This document shows positions 52,708-62,715 of a DNA stretch of 64,000 bases, in pieces. The position numbers and the translations under genes are program-made. Origin of the DNA: an uncultured Anaeroplasmataceae bacterium. GTDB taxonomy: Bacteria > Bacillota_I > Bacilli_A > Acholeplasmatales > Anaeroplasmataceae. The DNA lies in NCBI GenBank assembly GCA_947629825.1, contig CANRFF010000003.1, positions 62,001 through 126,000 of the forward strand, in the 5' to 3' direction. The notes below the pieces were generated by a model. The model saw nothing but the letters and a program-made list of their open reading frames with translations, made no database searches and was not told the origin of the DNA. Every line of letters starts with the position of its first letter. The stretch's first letter is position 1.

Positions 52708-53178
52708 TTGAACAAATTAGAGTTGGATAACTACGACAAAAAAATTATAGAATTGTTGCAGAAAGATTCTTCCATCAGCAATATCGAACTTTCGAAGAAG
52801 ATTGGTCTCGCGCCTTCTTCTTGTTTGTCACGGGTGAAGAATTTAAAGGAACAGAAAATATTAAAGCAATATACCATTGTGGTCGATGAAAAGTTATTGG
52901 GCTTTGAAATCATTTGTTTTGTCAAAGTCTATATGCACCCTTTGAATCGGGAAACCTCCCGTAATTTTGTGGAGGCGATTTCGAAAATTCCGGAGATCGT
53001 CGAATGTTACAATATTACCGGAGATGCGGCGTTTTTATTGAAAATCGTTGCGAAAGATTTTAATGGATATCGTGATTTGTTGTTTGATAAATTACTCAGT
53101 TTGCCGTACGTCAGCAATGTGGAAACCTCATTGGTGGTCGGAACGGAAAAAATGACAAATTCCATTCCTTTGAAATAA
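52708..53178 (+). CDS. Lrp/AsnC-family transcriptional regulator
   Basis: A 156-residue regulator. The N-terminal helix-turn-helix (DKKIIELLQKDSSISNIELSK, KIGLAPSSCLSRVKNL) is classic Lrp/AsnC, followed by a RAM ligand domain (IPEIVECYNITGDAAFLLKIV) that binds amino acids or similar effectors and sets the oligomer state. It starts at TTG 52708 with AAAGGAG 9 nt upstream. It lies directly upstream of an ABC exporter pair and may control it; a terminator-like hairpin separates them, allowing partial read-through. Confidence 0.93.
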   Translation: MNKLELDNYDKKIIELLQKDSSISNIELSKKIGLAPSSCLSRVKNLKEQKILKQYTIVVDEKLLGFEIICFVKVYMHPLNRETSRNFVEAISKIPEIVECYNITGDAAFLLKIVAKDFNGYRDLLFDKLLSLPYVSNVETSLVVGTEKMTNSIPLK

Positions 53179-53189
53179 TATGGTATTTT

Positions 53190-53218
53190 TGCTCCTGAAT
53201 GATTGGGAGCTTTTATTT
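53190..53218 (+). terminator. Terminator-like hairpin between the Lrp gene and the exporter
   Basis: The stem GCTCC/GGGAGC with a nine-base loop leads into TTTTATTT. The exporter genes lack another obvious promoter, so this may be an attenuator. Confidence 0.65.
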
Positions 53219-53244
53219 GGGGAAAAAAAGGAGAATTATTGAAT

Positions 53245-55059
53245 ATGAGCGGAATCAAAAAACTGTGGAAATGGAGCCGAAAATATTTGTGGTTGATTAT
53301 CGGGATTGTGGCGTTATCCACGTTACTTCAGTGGCTGTATGCCTATTTACCGCTGTTTGTCCAATATGCGTTTGAACGGTTGGGACAGGCTTCGGACGGA
53401 AAAACAGACTTACCGCAATTTCTTTTGAACTGGTTTGACAGCTTTTCGGATGTGTTGACGTGTCTGTTGGTGGTCGGACTTACGATGATCGCCTTGCAAT
53501 TTGTCCGCTCCATTTTAAGATTTTTGGATAATTATTATGAAGGAGCCTTGGCTCATTATATCGGCTATGATATGCGACTGGAAATTTACGATCATGTGAT
53601 TGATTTGCCGTATAGTTTTCACAATCACAGCGATATCGGGGATTTGATTCAAAGATCCACATCCGATGTCGATCAGACGTCGGTATTCGTCTCTTCGTAT
53701 GTTCCGGGATTGATCGATATTTTCGTTACGGTCGGAATCGGAGCGTATCGGGTTTATCAGATTTCACCGATGTTGATGTTGGTCAGTTTGGTCAGTGTGC
53801 CGATTACGGCGATCTCTTCGATTTTATATTACCGATATTGCAATCGGCAGTTTGAAATCATCGAAAAGTCCGAAAGCAAGATGACGACGATCATTCAGGA
53901 AAATATCAACAGTGCGAGAGTCGTTCGGGCGTTTTCCAATGAGAAATACGAGTTTGAAAAAATGGATGTTGCCAATCAAGACTATACGAAGAAAAATTCC
54001 AAATTCAATACGATGATGGCGGTTTTCTGGGGTTCCAGCGATTTCTTGGTATTTCTGCAGTATGCGCTGACGATGTCCGTGGGGATTATTTTGGCTCAGA
54101 AAGAACAACTGGCGGCGTCGGATATTGTGGCTTGTCTGTTGTTGATGGGAATGTTGATCTGGCCGATGAGAGGTCTGGGACGGACGATTGCGTCTTTCGG
54201 AAAAGCGAGCGTTGCGGCCAATCGGATTGATGAGATTTTGAATCGTCCGAGCGAATATGAAGTCAACGGAACATTGACGCCCGAAATTTACGGGAATATC
54301 GAATTCAAAGATGTGTCTTTTCGGTTCGATGACGACAACAAACATTTGTTGGAACATATTTCTTTTTCGATTCATGCGGGACAAACCGTGGCGATTGTCG
54401 GCAAGACGGGAAGCGGAAAATCGACCATTTGCAATTTGCTGACTAGAATGCTTGAAGTCGATGACGGAACGATTTTGATCGAAGGAGTTCCGATTCAGAA
54501 CATCGATAAAAAATATTTGCGAAAAAATATCAAAATGGTCTTGCAGGATCCGTTCTTGTTTACCAAGACGGTTTATGACAACATTGCTATTTCCGAAGCC
54601 TCTTTGCCGAAAGAACGAGTCTTCGAAGCGGCGGAAATGGCGGCGTTGCATCAGGAAGTTCTCAAGTTCGAAAAAGGATATAAAACGATTGTCGGCGAAA
54701 AAGGAACGACGTTATCCGGAGGGCAGAAACAACGGGTGGCGATTGCCAGAATGTTGGTGCAAAAAAGCAATGTGATCGTCTTTGACGACGCTTTGTCGGC
54801 TGTGGATACGGAAACGGATCTGCTGATTCGGACGGCGCTCAAAAAGAAGAGCCGGAAACAGACGATGATCATCATTACTCATCGTTCGACGACAGCCAAA
54901 GAAGCCGATGTGATTATTGTGTTGGATCAAGGCCGGATTGCCCAGATCGGAAGTCATGACGAACTGGTAAAACAAGAAGGTCTTTATCGGGAATTGTGGG
55001 GAATTCAAGGAGAATTGGAAGCGGAATTCACTGCGATTCTGACTGGGGAGGTGAAGTAA
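53245..55059 (+). CDS. ABC exporter half-transporter A (degenerate Walker B)
   Basis: A 604-residue half-transporter: six membrane helices (residues 15-310), then an ABC domain. Walker A GKTGSGKST (about 386-394), signature LSGGQKQR (about 489) and Walker B VIVFDDALSAVD, in which Asp replaces the catalytic Glu. The switch His is present (ITHRST). It pairs with the next gene, whose ATPase supplies the other half of each site. It belongs to the heterodimeric multidrug/lipid exporter type (BmrCD/TM287-288-like). The start may be ATG 53245 or TTG 53239. It overlaps the partner start by one base (TAATG). Confidence 0.92.
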   Translation: MSGIKKLWKWSRKYLWLIIGIVALSTLLQWLYAYLPLFVQYAFERLGQASDGKTDLPQFLLNWFDSFSDVLTCLLVVGLTMIALQFVRSILRFLDNYYEGALAHYIGYDMRLEIYDHVIDLPYSFHNHSDIGDLIQRSTSDVDQTSVFVSSYVPGLIDIFVTVGIGAYRVYQISPMLMLVSLVSVPITAISSILYYRYCNRQFEIIEKSESKMTTIIQENINSARVVRAFSNEKYEFEKMDVANQDYTKKNSKFNTMMAVFWGSSDFLVFLQYALTMSVGIILAQKEQLAASDIVACLLLMGMLIWPMRGLGRTIASFGKASVAANRIDEILNRPSEYEVNGTLTPEIYGNIEFKDVSFRFDDDNKHLLEHISFSIHAGQTVAIVGKTGSGKSTICNLLTRMLEVDDGTILIEGVPIQNIDKKYLRKNIKMVLQDPFLFTKTVYDNIAISEASLPKERVFEAAEMAALHQEVLKFEKGYKTIVGEKGTTLSGGQKQRVAIARMLVQKSNVIVFDDALSAVDTETDLLIRTALKKKSRKQTMIIITHRSTTAKEADVIIVLDQGRIAQIGSHDELVKQEGLYRELWGIQGELEAEFTAILTGEVK

Positions 55060-56957
55060 TGGAAGAGTTTGATTTGGAAGAAGAGGAACTGAATGATATG
55101 GATTATCATTCCAATCAGATGGGTCCTTGGAAAAAGATATTCAAAACGGTTTTGCTTCACAAAGGTTTTGCGATCGGATTGATTCTGAGCGTTTTGTTTC
55201 TGGCGTTTCTGGACGTGGCTTATCCGCTGGTCAATTCGTATGCCATCGGACATTTTTTCCAATCCGAAGATGCTTCCAGATTCAATCAGGTCGGAATGAT
55301 GATCGGTATTTATATCGGCGTTTCCGTCGCTTACGGATTGGCGGTGTTTTCCTTTTTGTATTTTGCGGGAAAAGTGGAGATTCATACGTCTTACGAACTG
55401 CGGAAAGAAGCCTATCTGAATCTGCAGAAACTGTCGTTCAGTTATTTCGATCAGACGGCGCAGGGTTGGATTATGGCCAGAGTTACTTCCGACTCGAGAA
55501 AATTAAGTGAAATTATTTCTTGGGGCTGTGTGGACTTATTGTGGGGACTGTTGTCGATGATCGGGATTTTGGCGGTTTTGTTGGTCATCAATATCAAGTT
55601 GTCTCTGATCGTGTTGATTCTTTTGCCGGTAATGGTTTTTCTGACGATTGTCATCCGGAAAAAGATGTTGACGACTTATCGGGACGCAAGAAAACTGAAT
55701 TCGCAGATTACAGCGGCTTACAACGAAGGATTTATGGGAGCCAAAGCGACCAAAAGTCTGGTGATCGAACAGCGGAATTCCGAAGAATTTCACTCGAAAG
55801 CACTTCAATATAAGAAAGCGTCATTGAGAGCTGTGTTCTTTTCGGCGATTTTCGGACCGATTACGTTTATTTTATGTTATGTCGGCGTCGGAACAACGCT
55901 TTATTTCGGTGGAAATATGGTTATTTCCATGGTTTTGGGTGTAGATGTATTGTATTTGTTTATCGATTATACCATCAAATTTTTCGATCCGATTATTTCG
56001 GTATCCCGAGTGATCGGCGATTTCCAACAGGCTCAGGCTTCGGCGGAGCGAATCATTTCTTTGATCGAACAACAACCGGAAATCGTCGACAGTAAAGAAG
56101 TGGTCGAAAAATATGGGTCGATTTTCGATCCGAAATATGAAAATTTCGAACCGCTTCTGGGAGAAATCGAATTTAAAAACGTGACGTTCAAATACGCCAA
56201 AGGCGAAACGGTTCTGAAAAACTTCAATCTGCATATTCCGGCAGGATCCAATGTGGCTTTGGTCGGACATACGGGAAGCGGAAAATCGACGATTGTCAAT
56301 TTGATCTGCCGGTTCTATGAACCGACTTCCGGCGAAATTCTCATCGACGGCAAAGATTATCGCCAAAGGAGTATTACGTGGTTGCATTCCAATATCGGCT
56401 ATGTCTTGCAGACACCGCAGTTATTCAGCGGAACGATTATGGAAAACGTACGGTACGGGAATCTGAATGCGACCGACGAAGAGGTGATTCGTGCTTTGAA
56501 AACCGTTGCGGCAGATGAATTTATCGAACGTCTGGAAGATCAATATCAGGCCAAAGTAGGCGAAAGCGGAAGCAAGTTGTCTTTGGGAGAACGGCAGTTG
56601 ATTTCTTTTGCCAGAGCGATTGTGGCCGATCCGAAGATATTGATTTTGGATGAGGCGACTTCTTCGATTGATACGCAGACGGAACATCTGATTCAAAGTG
56701 CGGTTGAAAAGGTCATGCGGGGAAGAACCAGTATTATGGTTGCTCACCGTCTTTCGACGGTCGTTCATGCGGATCTCATTTTGGTTATGAGAGACGGAGA
56801 AGTGGTCGAAAGCGGAAAACATCACGAATTGCTTGCGAAAAAAGGATATTATTTTGATTTGTATAAAACGCAATTTCAACAAGATGCGGTGGATAAACTG
56901 TTGAATCGGGACTTGTCCGCCGAAAGCGGTCGGAATTTGTCTTTCGAAAAAGATTGA
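55059..56957 (+). CDS. ABC exporter half-transporter B (variant signature)
   Basis: The 632-residue partner of the preceding half-transporter: an acidic N-terminal tail (EEFDLEEEELND), six helices (about 40-330), then an ABC domain. Walker A GHTGSGKST (about 404), Walker B ILILDEATSSID with the catalytic Glu intact, but the signature is LSLGE instead of LSGGQ. With the partner's Asp at the catalytic position, one composite ATP site is degenerate and one is canonical, as in known heterodimeric exporters. The substrate is unknown (drug, lipid or peptide). The ribosome site GGGGAGGTGA lies in the end of the partner gene. Confidence 0.93.
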   Translation: MEEFDLEEEELNDMDYHSNQMGPWKKIFKTVLLHKGFAIGLILSVLFLAFLDVAYPLVNSYAIGHFFQSEDASRFNQVGMMIGIYIGVSVAYGLAVFSFLYFAGKVEIHTSYELRKEAYLNLQKLSFSYFDQTAQGWIMARVTSDSRKLSEIISWGCVDLLWGLLSMIGILAVLLVINIKLSLIVLILLPVMVFLTIVIRKKMLTTYRDARKLNSQITAAYNEGFMGAKATKSLVIEQRNSEEFHSKALQYKKASLRAVFFSAIFGPITFILCYVGVGTTLYFGGNMVISMVLGVDVLYLFIDYTIKFFDPIISVSRVIGDFQQAQASAERIISLIEQQPEIVDSKEVVEKYGSIFDPKYENFEPLLGEIEFKNVTFKYAKGETVLKNFNLHIPAGSNVALVGHTGSGKSTIVNLICRFYEPTSGEILIDGKDYRQRSITWLHSNIGYVLQTPQLFSGTIMENVRYGNLNATDEEVIRALKTVAADEFIERLEDQYQAKVGESGSKLSLGERQLISFARAIVADPKILILDEATSSIDTQTEHLIQSAVEKVMRGRTSIMVAHRLSTVVHADLILVMRDGEVVESGKHHELLAKKGYYFDLYKTQFQQDAVDKLLNRDLSAESGRNLSFEKD

Positions 56958-56982
56958 GAAATCGACAAAAATTTAGTATAAT
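56954..56982 (+). promoter_or_regulatory. Promoter upstream of mfd
   Basis: TTGAGA (56954-56959), a 17-bp spacer and TATAAT (56977-56982). The -35 box overlaps the stop of the ABC exporter gene, and the predicted start falls inside the exporter's terminator. Confidence 0.7.
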
Positions 56983-56985
56983 AAA

Positions 56986-57014
56986 AAAAGATCCGAGATT
57001 ATTGGGTCTTTTTT
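56986..57014 (+). terminator. Terminator of the exporter unit, at the mfd promoter start site
   Basis: The stem AAAAGATCC/GGGTCTTTT is followed by a T run. It begins about 4 bp after the mfd -10 box. Confidence 0.7.
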
Positions 57015-57039
57015 GTGTTTATTTCGGGAGGGAAAACCG

Positions 57040-60000
57040 ATGGATCTTTATTCTTTTCTTTTGCGACATGAAACGATCGGCAAAGTCGTCCATGCGCCTC
57101 GGTTGAAAATCAATCATACCAACGATGACTTCAATGCGATGATGATTGCGACGGACTTTTATCAACAGGATAAAAGTATTTTTGTCGTTTGTCCCAATTT
57201 GTTTCAGGCTCAGAAATACTATGAAACGTTATCTCATATTTTGCCGGAAGAAGACGTTTTGTTTTTTCCGGCAGACGAGTTGATTACGGCGGAAATGGTC
57301 GCAGCGACGGGAGATTTTTTATTTGAACGGATTCAGACGATTTGTACGCTTTTTTCCGGCGGAAAAAAATTGGTGATTATGAATCTGCACGGGGCAATCA
57401 AATACGAACTTCCGAAAGAAATTTGGGAGGGCAGTATTTTTACGCTCAGACCATCAATGACCATTGAACCGGACGATCTGATTCATCACTTGCTTCGGAT
57501 GGGGTACGAAAGAGTTTATACAATTACGAAAACGGGCGAATTTGCGAAAAGAGGAAGTATCGTCGATATTTTCCCTTTGGGATTTACTTCTCCGATCCGT
57601 TTGGATTTTTTCGCAGACGAGATTGATTCGATTCGTTTTTTCGATATGGAAACCCAACGCTCGACGACGCCCGTTTCTTCCGTTACGATTTTACCGGTTA
57701 CGGAGATTTTATACGACGATGTGGATTTTCGTCTGGCCAAAGATCGTATCGGTCATTTTCTGGATTCGTTTCAACTTTCTTCCGTGGAAGAAGAAATGAT
57801 TCAAAAAGACTTATTTTCTTTGGAACATCATACCAATTTGTCGGGGTTGATGAAATATTTGGAATTTTTCAATCCGGATGTCAAAACGATTTTCGATTTT
57901 GTTTCCGATAAAAGAATTTATTGGATCGATCCGGTCAAATGCAAAGAAAACTACGATCGGATGGTTTTGGATCTGGAAGAATACTGCGGACGAATCGGCG
58001 GATATAGTTTTTCGCATATGAAGTTGTTTTCTCCGCTTTCTTCGATTTCCGCTTCGGCAAATATCTGGTTTGAAGGAGTTCGTTCTTTGGGAAAAGTCGA
58101 TATGGAAATTCCGATTCACGAAATTCCTTTGTATTATGCGAAAGAAAAAGCGATCATCGAAGATCTGAAAAGATATAAAGACAACAAGTATGTGATTCTT
58201 TCCTATCAAAGCGAAGAACGGTTTCGTCGTTTGCAGGAAGTTTGTCTGGAAGAAGGACTATTTGTCGTAAAAGTTGAAAGAGAAGATCAGATCCGGCTCG
58301 GACAGATCAACGGGATTGCGGGAAATCTGCCGGCTTTTCATATGATTGACGAAGATTTTGTTTTATTGAATGAAGCGGTTTTGTTTGAAAATAAGCCGGT
58401 CGTCCGAAAAGCAAGATTCAAATCCATATATAAAAACGCCGTCCGCATTTCGAAATACGATGAGTTGGAAATCGGAGATTATGTGGTTCATTACGATTAC
58501 GGAATCGGAAAATATCTGGGAATCAAAACGTTAACGTCCGAGGGAATCAAAAGAGATTTTCTCTATGTGATGTATGATAAAGGATCGAAAGTGTATATTC
58601 CGCTCGAACAGATTTCTTCGATTATGAAATTTGCATCCAAAGATGTGGAAGGCGTTACGCTTCACGAGATCGGTTCGACGGCTTGGGCAAGAACCAAGGC
58701 CAAAGTTCGCAAAAAAGTCCACGATATTTCCGGACAACTGATTTCTCTTTATGCCGCAAGACAAAATGCCCAAGGGTTTGCGTTTCCGCCGGATTCGGCC
58801 GAACAGGCGTTATTCGAAAATGATTTCGAATACGAATTGACTCCGGATCAGAAACAGGCGATTGATGCGGTCAAAGCGGATATGGAATCTTCTCGTCCGA
58901 TGGATCGTCTGATTTGCGGAGATGTCGGGTACGGAAAAACGGAAGTGGCCATGCGAGGAGCGTTCAAGGCGGTTTACGGCGGAAAACAAGTTGCCGTTTT
59001 GGCTCCGACGACGATTCTTTCGATGCAACACTATCAGACGTTTCAAAGAAGAATGGAACCTTACGGAATCCGTGTGGAATTACTGAACCGGTTCGTTCCT
59101 CAAAGGAAGCAGAAAAAGATTTTGGAAGATCTGCGTAAAGGCGGAGTGGATGTCGTGATCGGCACGCACCGGATTTTATCGGAGGAAGTCGTTTTCAAAG
59201 ATCTGGGTTTGTTGATTGTCGATGAGGAACAACGATTCGGAGTAACGCACAAAGAAAAAATCAAAGAAATGAAAGTCAATGTAGACTGTATGACGCTTTC
59301 CGCTACGCCGATTCCGAGAACACTGCAGATGTCGGTAATCGGGTTAAAAGATCTTTCGATGATCGAAACGCCTCCGAAAAATCGGTATCCCGTACAAACG
59401 TATGTTCTGGAACGGAATGACCGGATTATTGCCGATGCGATTGAACGGGAACTTTCCCGAGGGGGTCAGGTTTTTTATCTGTATCATCGGGTGGATACGA
59501 TTGATCTGATGGCGGCTCATTTGCACACCTTGGTGCCGGAAGCAAGAATCTGTGTCGGGCACGGAAAACTTTCCAAAGACCAACTCGAAAATCGGATTCG
59601 GGAATTCATTGATAAAAAATACGATATTTTATTGTGTACGACGATTATTGAAACCGGAATCGATATGCCCGATACCAATACGCTGTTGATTCATCAGGCG
59701 GATTCTTTGGGGTTGTCGCAACTCTATCAGATTCGGGGACGTGTCGGAAGATCCAGCCGGATTGCTTATGCGTATCTGATGTATGAACCGAGAAAAAGAC
59801 TGACTCCCGAAGCGGAAAAACGATTGGAAACCATCAAAGAATTCAATGAATTGGGGAGCGGATTCAAAATCGCTATGAGAGATTTGTCCATTCGCGGAAG
59901 CGGAGATTTGTTGGGAGAAGAACAGTCCGGTTTTGTGGAATCGGTCGGATTGGATATGTACTTGAAGATTTTAAATGAGGAAATTCATCATATTCAAGAA

Positions 60001-60471
60001 AGCGAAGAGTCGGAAGATATCAGTTTGAAAGTGCCTTTGACGGATCGGACGATTTCGCCGGAATATATCGAAAACGAAGATGTACGGATCGAAATTCACA
60101 AAAAAATCGATGCGTTGAAAAATTTAACGGATTTGGATTCTTTGAAAAGCGAATTGACCGATCGTTTCGGAGAAGTTCCGAACGATTTATTGAGTTATAT
60201 GTATGAAAAATTATTGAAAGTTTATTGTAAAGAGGCAGATATTGTTCATCTGGATACGTCTTCGCAACAGGTATGGGATTTTGCGTTCGGGGAACAAGCG
60301 AGTATGAAAGCAGACGGCAACTTTCTGTTTCAATCGATTTTACCGTATCCGAATATGAAACTGACGTATCGTCAGGGTCAAATTCATATTTTGGTACAGA
60401 TTGCGAAGAGAAACAAAGCGGATTGTATCAAAGAAACTTGTCTTTATTTTCATCGGATTTGCGAGAAATAA
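57040..60471 (+). CDS. mfd: Transcription-repair coupling factor
   Basis: A 1143-residue Mfd protein. It removes RNA polymerase stalled at DNA lesions and recruits UvrA for nucleotide excision repair. The UvrB-like N-terminal part binds UvrA (EFAKRGSIVDIFPLG). The polymerase-binding domain has DYVVHYDYGIGKYLG. The translocase has Walker A GDVGYGKTEVA, DEEQRFGVTHKEK, ATPIPRTLQMS, and the GIDMPDTNTLLIHQAD...QIRGRVGRS block. The C-terminal domain is present. Length is normal. ATG 57040 has GGGAGGG upstream. pth and fin, often upstream in Bacillus, are absent. Confidence 0.97.
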   Translation: MDLYSFLLRHETIGKVVHAPRLKINHTNDDFNAMMIATDFYQQDKSIFVVCPNLFQAQKYYETLSHILPEEDVLFFPADELITAEMVAATGDFLFERIQTICTLFSGGKKLVIMNLHGAIKYELPKEIWEGSIFTLRPSMTIEPDDLIHHLLRMGYERVYTITKTGEFAKRGSIVDIFPLGFTSPIRLDFFADEIDSIRFFDMETQRSTTPVSSVTILPVTEILYDDVDFRLAKDRIGHFLDSFQLSSVEEEMIQKDLFSLEHHTNLSGLMKYLEFFNPDVKTIFDFVSDKRIYWIDPVKCKENYDRMVLDLEEYCGRIGGYSFSHMKLFSPLSSISASANIWFEGVRSLGKVDMEIPIHEIPLYYAKEKAIIEDLKRYKDNKYVILSYQSEERFRRLQEVCLEEGLFVVKVEREDQIRLGQINGIAGNLPAFHMIDEDFVLLNEAVLFENKPVVRKARFKSIYKNAVRISKYDELEIGDYVVHYDYGIGKYLGIKTLTSEGIKRDFLYVMYDKGSKVYIPLEQISSIMKFASKDVEGVTLHEIGSTAWARTKAKVRKKVHDISGQLISLYAARQNAQGFAFPPDSAEQALFENDFEYELTPDQKQAIDAVKADMESSRPMDRLICGDVGYGKTEVAMRGAFKAVYGGKQVAVLAPTTILSMQHYQTFQRRMEPYGIRVELLNRFVPQRKQKKILEDLRKGGVDVVIGTHRILSEEVVFKDLGLLIVDEEQRFGVTHKEKIKEMKVNVDCMTLSATPIPRTLQMSVIGLKDLSMIETPPKNRYPVQTYVLERNDRIIADAIERELSRGGQVFYLYHRVDTIDLMAAHLHTLVPEARICVGHGKLSKDQLENRIREFIDKKYDILLCTTIIETGIDMPDTNTLLIHQADSLGLSQLYQIRGRVGRSSRIAYAYLMYEPRKRLTPEAEKRLETIKEFNELGSGFKIAMRDLSIRGSGDLLGEEQSGFVESVGLDMYLKILNEEIHHIQESEESEDISLKVPLTDRTISPEYIENEDVRIEIHKKIDALKNLTDLDSLKSELTDRFGEVPNDLLSYMYEKLLKVYCKEADIVHLDTSSQQVWDFAFGEQASMKADGNFLFQSILPYPNMKLTYRQGQIHILVQIAKRNKADCIKETCLYFHRICEK

Positions 60472-60479
60472 CAATCCAA

Positions 60480-60514
60480 AGACTTCGGTGTCAAAAGCAC
60501 CGGAGTTTTTTTGT
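60480..60514 (+). terminator. Terminator of mfd
   Basis: The stem ACTTCGGTG/CACCGGAGT (one G-U pair) and T run start 9 bp after the mfd stop. Confidence 0.85.
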
Positions 60515-60531
60515 TTTTTAAGAAGTCGATT

Positions 60532-60560
60532 TTGACAAATATCCGGCTGTTTTTTACCAT
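60532..60560 (+). promoter_or_regulatory. Possible promoter of the 582-aa lipoprotein gene
   Basis: TTGACA (60532-60537), a 17-bp spacer and a weak TACCAT -10 box. The -35 is perfect but the -10 matches at only four positions. Confidence 0.45.
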
Positions 60561-60665
60561 TTTGTGAAATTAAATTGAAAAGACAAAATCAAAAGAGTTA
60601 AATAAGAGAATGAGAACGGAATCAAACGTTCTTACGGGAATAAAAGCGAAAAAGGAGATTTAATT

Positions 60666-62414
60666 ATGAAAAAAAGAAAAATTGCATTGAATTTGGGCGT
60701 TTTGGCTTTGGCGGGATTGTCTTTGGCTTCCTGTGGCGGCGGAAATGCCGAAAAAGGTCTTACGACCAAAAACGTCGAAGAAGCGTCTTCTTCGATTATT
60801 GCCGGACTATTTCCGGAAAAAGCCATCTACAATGTGAAGAAAACGGCTTTTACGGTGGCTTCAGATGACAAAGTTTCGTATTCTTTGTCGAATTTGCCGA
60901 GTTGGGCAGTGGAAAAAACCGAAGGCGAAAAAGGCGAAATCGACACTTGGGACGGCAAAAAAGTCTGTGATAAGGAAGAAGGTTATACCTACAAGAACAA
61001 AGTTGTTTCCGCATCGGGAGTACCGACGGTATTACAAAGCGGAGAATTGTTGTGGGCAGATTCTTCTGCGGAAAACAAACCGGATGTCTATTATTTCGCA
61101 AACGGAACATCATGGTTTTCCTGTCTTTCCGGTACCACTCCGACGATTCATAAAAATTATGTCGGCGATTACGTTGACGATTTGAAAAGTTACTATGTGG
61201 AACGGTATGCGGTTACCTATACGAATACCAAAAAAGAAGAGGTGAAGGATTCTTGTTATGTGACAACACAGGTGAGCAACAGTAATATCGAATCGGTCGC
61301 AATCAGTACTGCTAATCCGATAAAAAACCAAAAACCGTCTTTGGTAGCGGGCTATGTCGATGACGATTTGTTGGAAGCGGGTTTTTATTTTAAAGAAAGC
61401 ACCGAAGGCGGATATACCATTACGGTTGTCAACAATGCTTCGAAAGTGGTATGTTCGAAGAGTTTGGATTCTTCTTGGAAATATATGAGAAACGGGAAAA
61501 CGTTGATTTACCAGAAGGCGAAATTACTTCCGAATGACGCCAAAGAATTCGACATTCGGATTCTTGCCGAAAACGATAGTGCGGTAGCGGGAACCTATCT
61601 GAAATATGCGTTGAACACGTATTCCTTTGATTTGATTTCGGGAACGGAAACCAAGATCAATGTTGACTATGTCCTGTTGGGTGATCCTTTGCGTGAAAGT
61701 AACACCAGTATCTATGGACTGGCCGCATATTGTCCGATTGTCGACGGAGTAGTCAACCAAGACGAAATCAAATTCGGATTGTTTGATGAAGCAGGAGCAT
61801 TGTCTTATACGACTGATCTTTCCTATACTTCATATCCTTCTTCCACCATCGAAAGATTGCCAAGCGGTCTGTACTGGGTATCGAAAGACGGTTATTATTC
61901 CAGTTATGATTTATATGACGAGAATTTCCATTTGATTGCGGAAGATGTTACTCCTGTCAGCGGAAGCGGATATCAGGCATTCACGGGAGAGGCTAACGGT
62001 GTTACATTTGTACTGGATAGCCAAGGAAAAACAAGATTCTTTGATCAAACGGTAAGGGTTGATGTTTATAACGGTCATCCTTGTGTTTATGACGATGGTG
62101 TAATGTATGAGATTGCAGGTGGTCAGTTCCTTTCGGTCAATCAGAAAAACTTCAAAAACGACTGGGAAATCCTTTTGGAAAACTTAGAAGACGGTAAAAA
62201 AGAAGAAGAAAAAACGGAAACACCGACTTATAGAGTAACTTTGAGAAAGTTTGGTAGTACCGACACCTTTGTCTTCTATACAAAAGGAGAAGGCAAGGTT
62301 ACACCTGTCGTTGCCGCACCGACCAAAATCGGATTCCGAGAGATTTATACAATCACCAATATGTATGCGAATGAAGAGTTGACTCAATCGGTTACCTATT
62401 TCGGTTGGAAGTAA
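60666..62414 (+). CDS. Lipoprotein of unknown function (582 aa)
   Basis: The signal peptide ends in a lipobox LASC (Cys23), followed by GGGNAEKG. The mature protein is beta-rich with many Tyr, Ser, Thr and Asp; internal motifs such as LPSGLYWVSKDGYYSSYDLYDENFH suggest a beta-propeller or WG-type repeat region around residues 380-480. A Lys/Glu linker (DGKKEEEKTETP) separates a C-terminal beta domain. No catalytic motif. It should be displayed on the outer face of the membrane. The AAGGAGA site is 8 nt before ATG. I cannot name a family. Confidence 0.75.
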   Translation: MKKRKIALNLGVLALAGLSLASCGGGNAEKGLTTKNVEEASSSIIAGLFPEKAIYNVKKTAFTVASDDKVSYSLSNLPSWAVEKTEGEKGEIDTWDGKKVCDKEEGYTYKNKVVSASGVPTVLQSGELLWADSSAENKPDVYYFANGTSWFSCLSGTTPTIHKNYVGDYVDDLKSYYVERYAVTYTNTKKEEVKDSCYVTTQVSNSNIESVAISTANPIKNQKPSLVAGYVDDDLLEAGFYFKESTEGGYTITVVNNASKVVCSKSLDSSWKYMRNGKTLIYQKAKLLPNDAKEFDIRILAENDSAVAGTYLKYALNTYSFDLISGTETKINVDYVLLGDPLRESNTSIYGLAAYCPIVDGVVNQDEIKFGLFDEAGALSYTTDLSYTSYPSSTIERLPSGLYWVSKDGYYSSYDLYDENFHLIAEDVTPVSGSGYQAFTGEANGVTFVLDSQGKTRFFDQTVRVDVYNGHPCVYDDGVMYEIAGGQFLSVNQKNFKNDWEILLENLEDGKKEEEKTETPTYRVTLRKFGSTDTFVFYTKGEGKVTPVVAAPTKIGFREIYTITNMYANEELTQSVTYFGWK

Positions 62415-62554
62415 TTTCAAATATTGTTTTTCTTTAAAAAAGAATGACAATAGATCCGGCTCTGACCTTTTGTTTCGATGACAAATTTCGAAAAAAATAT
62501 CCCTTTCCTCTTTTTTGAGTATTCATTGAAATGAAAGTGCGGGGTCAAAGATAA

Positions 62555-62588
62555 AGAACCGTAAGAAATTTTTACGGTTTTTTATTTT
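62555..62588 (+). terminator. Terminator of the 582-aa lipoprotein gene
   Basis: The stem AACCGTAA/TTTACGGTT with a T-rich tail, about 140 bp after the stop codon. The rest of the gap from 62415 to 62808 holds the next promoter and nothing else that I see. Confidence 0.75.
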
Positions 62589-62715
62589 GCCGTTCAAACC
62601 ATTTTTTGTCATAAAAAAGACCGTAAATTCTTTTAAAAAAACGGATTTTCAAAACGATGAAAATCACAGGGTTATAGTTTTACTATATGCAATCGATTTT
62701 TTCTTCTATTTTATC

